Assembly: GCA_946630645.1 (NCBI GenBank)
Contig: CAMOZD010000078.1
Coordinates: forward strand, 1 to 6,375
Origin: an uncultured Lachnospiraceae bacterium
GTDB taxonomy: Bacteria > Bacillota > Clostridia > Lachnospirales > Lachnospiraceae
Direction of reading: 5' to 3'
Length of the DNA stretch: 6,375 nucleotides
This document shows positions 6,216 through 6,375 of this stretch, in pieces. Below the pieces are notes generated by a model that searched no databases, was not told where the DNA came from, and saw only the letters and a list, made by a program, of their open reading frames with translations. The number at the start of each line of letters is the position of its first letter. Position 1 is the first letter of the stretch. Position numbers and translations under genes: made by a program.

Positions 6216-6375
6216 ATGAATTTTAAAAACGGACTTAGAGACGGCATTCCCATCTGTTTAGGCTACATCGCCGTATCCTTTGCATTTGGTATTCTTGCCG
6301 TCGAGAATGGATTGACCACACTCCAGGCAGTTCTGATTTCATTGACCAACCTGACATCGGCAGGCCAGTTCGCCG
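6216..6375 (+). CDS. azlC: AzlC family branched-chain amino-acid exporter subunit, N-terminal part
   Basis: The first 53 codons are present and the gene runs off the window edge. The translation starts MNFKNGLRDGIPICLGYIAV and continues through SFAFGILAVENGLTTLQAVLISLTNLTSAGQFA. The DGIP-x-x-LGY-x-x-V-SFAFG opening and the conserved TSAGQFA stretch are typical of AzlC, a membrane protein that works with the small AzlD partner to export branched-chain amino acids. Residues about 11-29 form the first membrane segment and 39-50 begin the next. AGAGG at 6204-6208 is seven bases before the ATG. It lies 51 bases after purD on the same strand and may be cotranscribed. azlD would be expected just beyond the window. 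The link to nucleotide synthesis is unclear and may be chance neighbourhood. Confidence 0.85.
   Translation, partial: MNFKNGLRDGIPICLGYIAVSFAFGILAVENGLTTLQAVLISLTNLTSAGQFA

Noticed and set aside
1..6375. Mobile elements, CRISPR arrays, tRNA or defence genes
   Set aside because: No terminal inverted repeats, transposase motifs, regularly spaced repeats or tRNA-like folds were seen.

Overview
This window is a housekeeping nucleotide-biosynthesis cluster, all on the + strand. The organism looks like an anaerobic Firmicute of the class Clostridia, most likely Lachnospiraceae-like. This rests on the long 'subfamily 2' form of PyrF, a PurN with a longer loop after the NIHPSL motif, a PurE with SAHREPD and [10 protein letters not shown] instead of the usual SAHRTPD and AGGAAHLPGM, strong AGGAGG-type ribosome binding sites, and moderately GC-rich coding sequence. 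The species assignment is inference.

Layout. Bases 1-80 are the tail or leader of something upstream that I cannot identify. pyrC (81-1352, dihydroorotase) follows. A 210-base gap (1353-1562) holds small stem-loops, a good candidate extended -10 promoter and a GC-rich leader hairpin. It leads into pyrF (1563-2489, OMP decarboxylase). Just past the pyrF stop is a degenerate in-frame copy of the last pyrF codons (39-base period). The 200-base gap before purE (2490-2689) holds that copy and then a chain of overlapping, mutually exclusive hairpins ending just upstream of the purE ribosome binding site. purE (2690-3202), purM (3235-4260), purN (4254-4880) and purD (4893-6164) are tightly packed and read as one operon. 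purM and purN overlap by 7 bases. After purD a 51-base spacer with a hairpin leads into the start of an azlC-like transporter gene (6216 to the window edge).

How the genes work together. PyrC closes the dihydroorotate ring and PyrF makes UMP, the third and last steps of de novo UMP synthesis. PurD makes GAR, PurN formylates it, PurM closes AIR, and PurE carboxylates AIR or isomerises its N5-carboxy form to CAIR. The cluster therefore covers IMP-pathway steps 2, 3, 5 and 6, with PurL (and PurK, if present) elsewhere. No intrinsic terminator with a T-tract is visible anywhere in the window, so transcription could run through from pyr to pur genes, although the two long structured gaps look like regulatory breakpoints.

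I see no mobile element, CRISPR array, tRNA, rRNA or defence system. The items most worth a second look are the structured purE leader, the duplicated pyrF tail, and the altered active-site motifs of PurE. None of these amounts to a clear new system.
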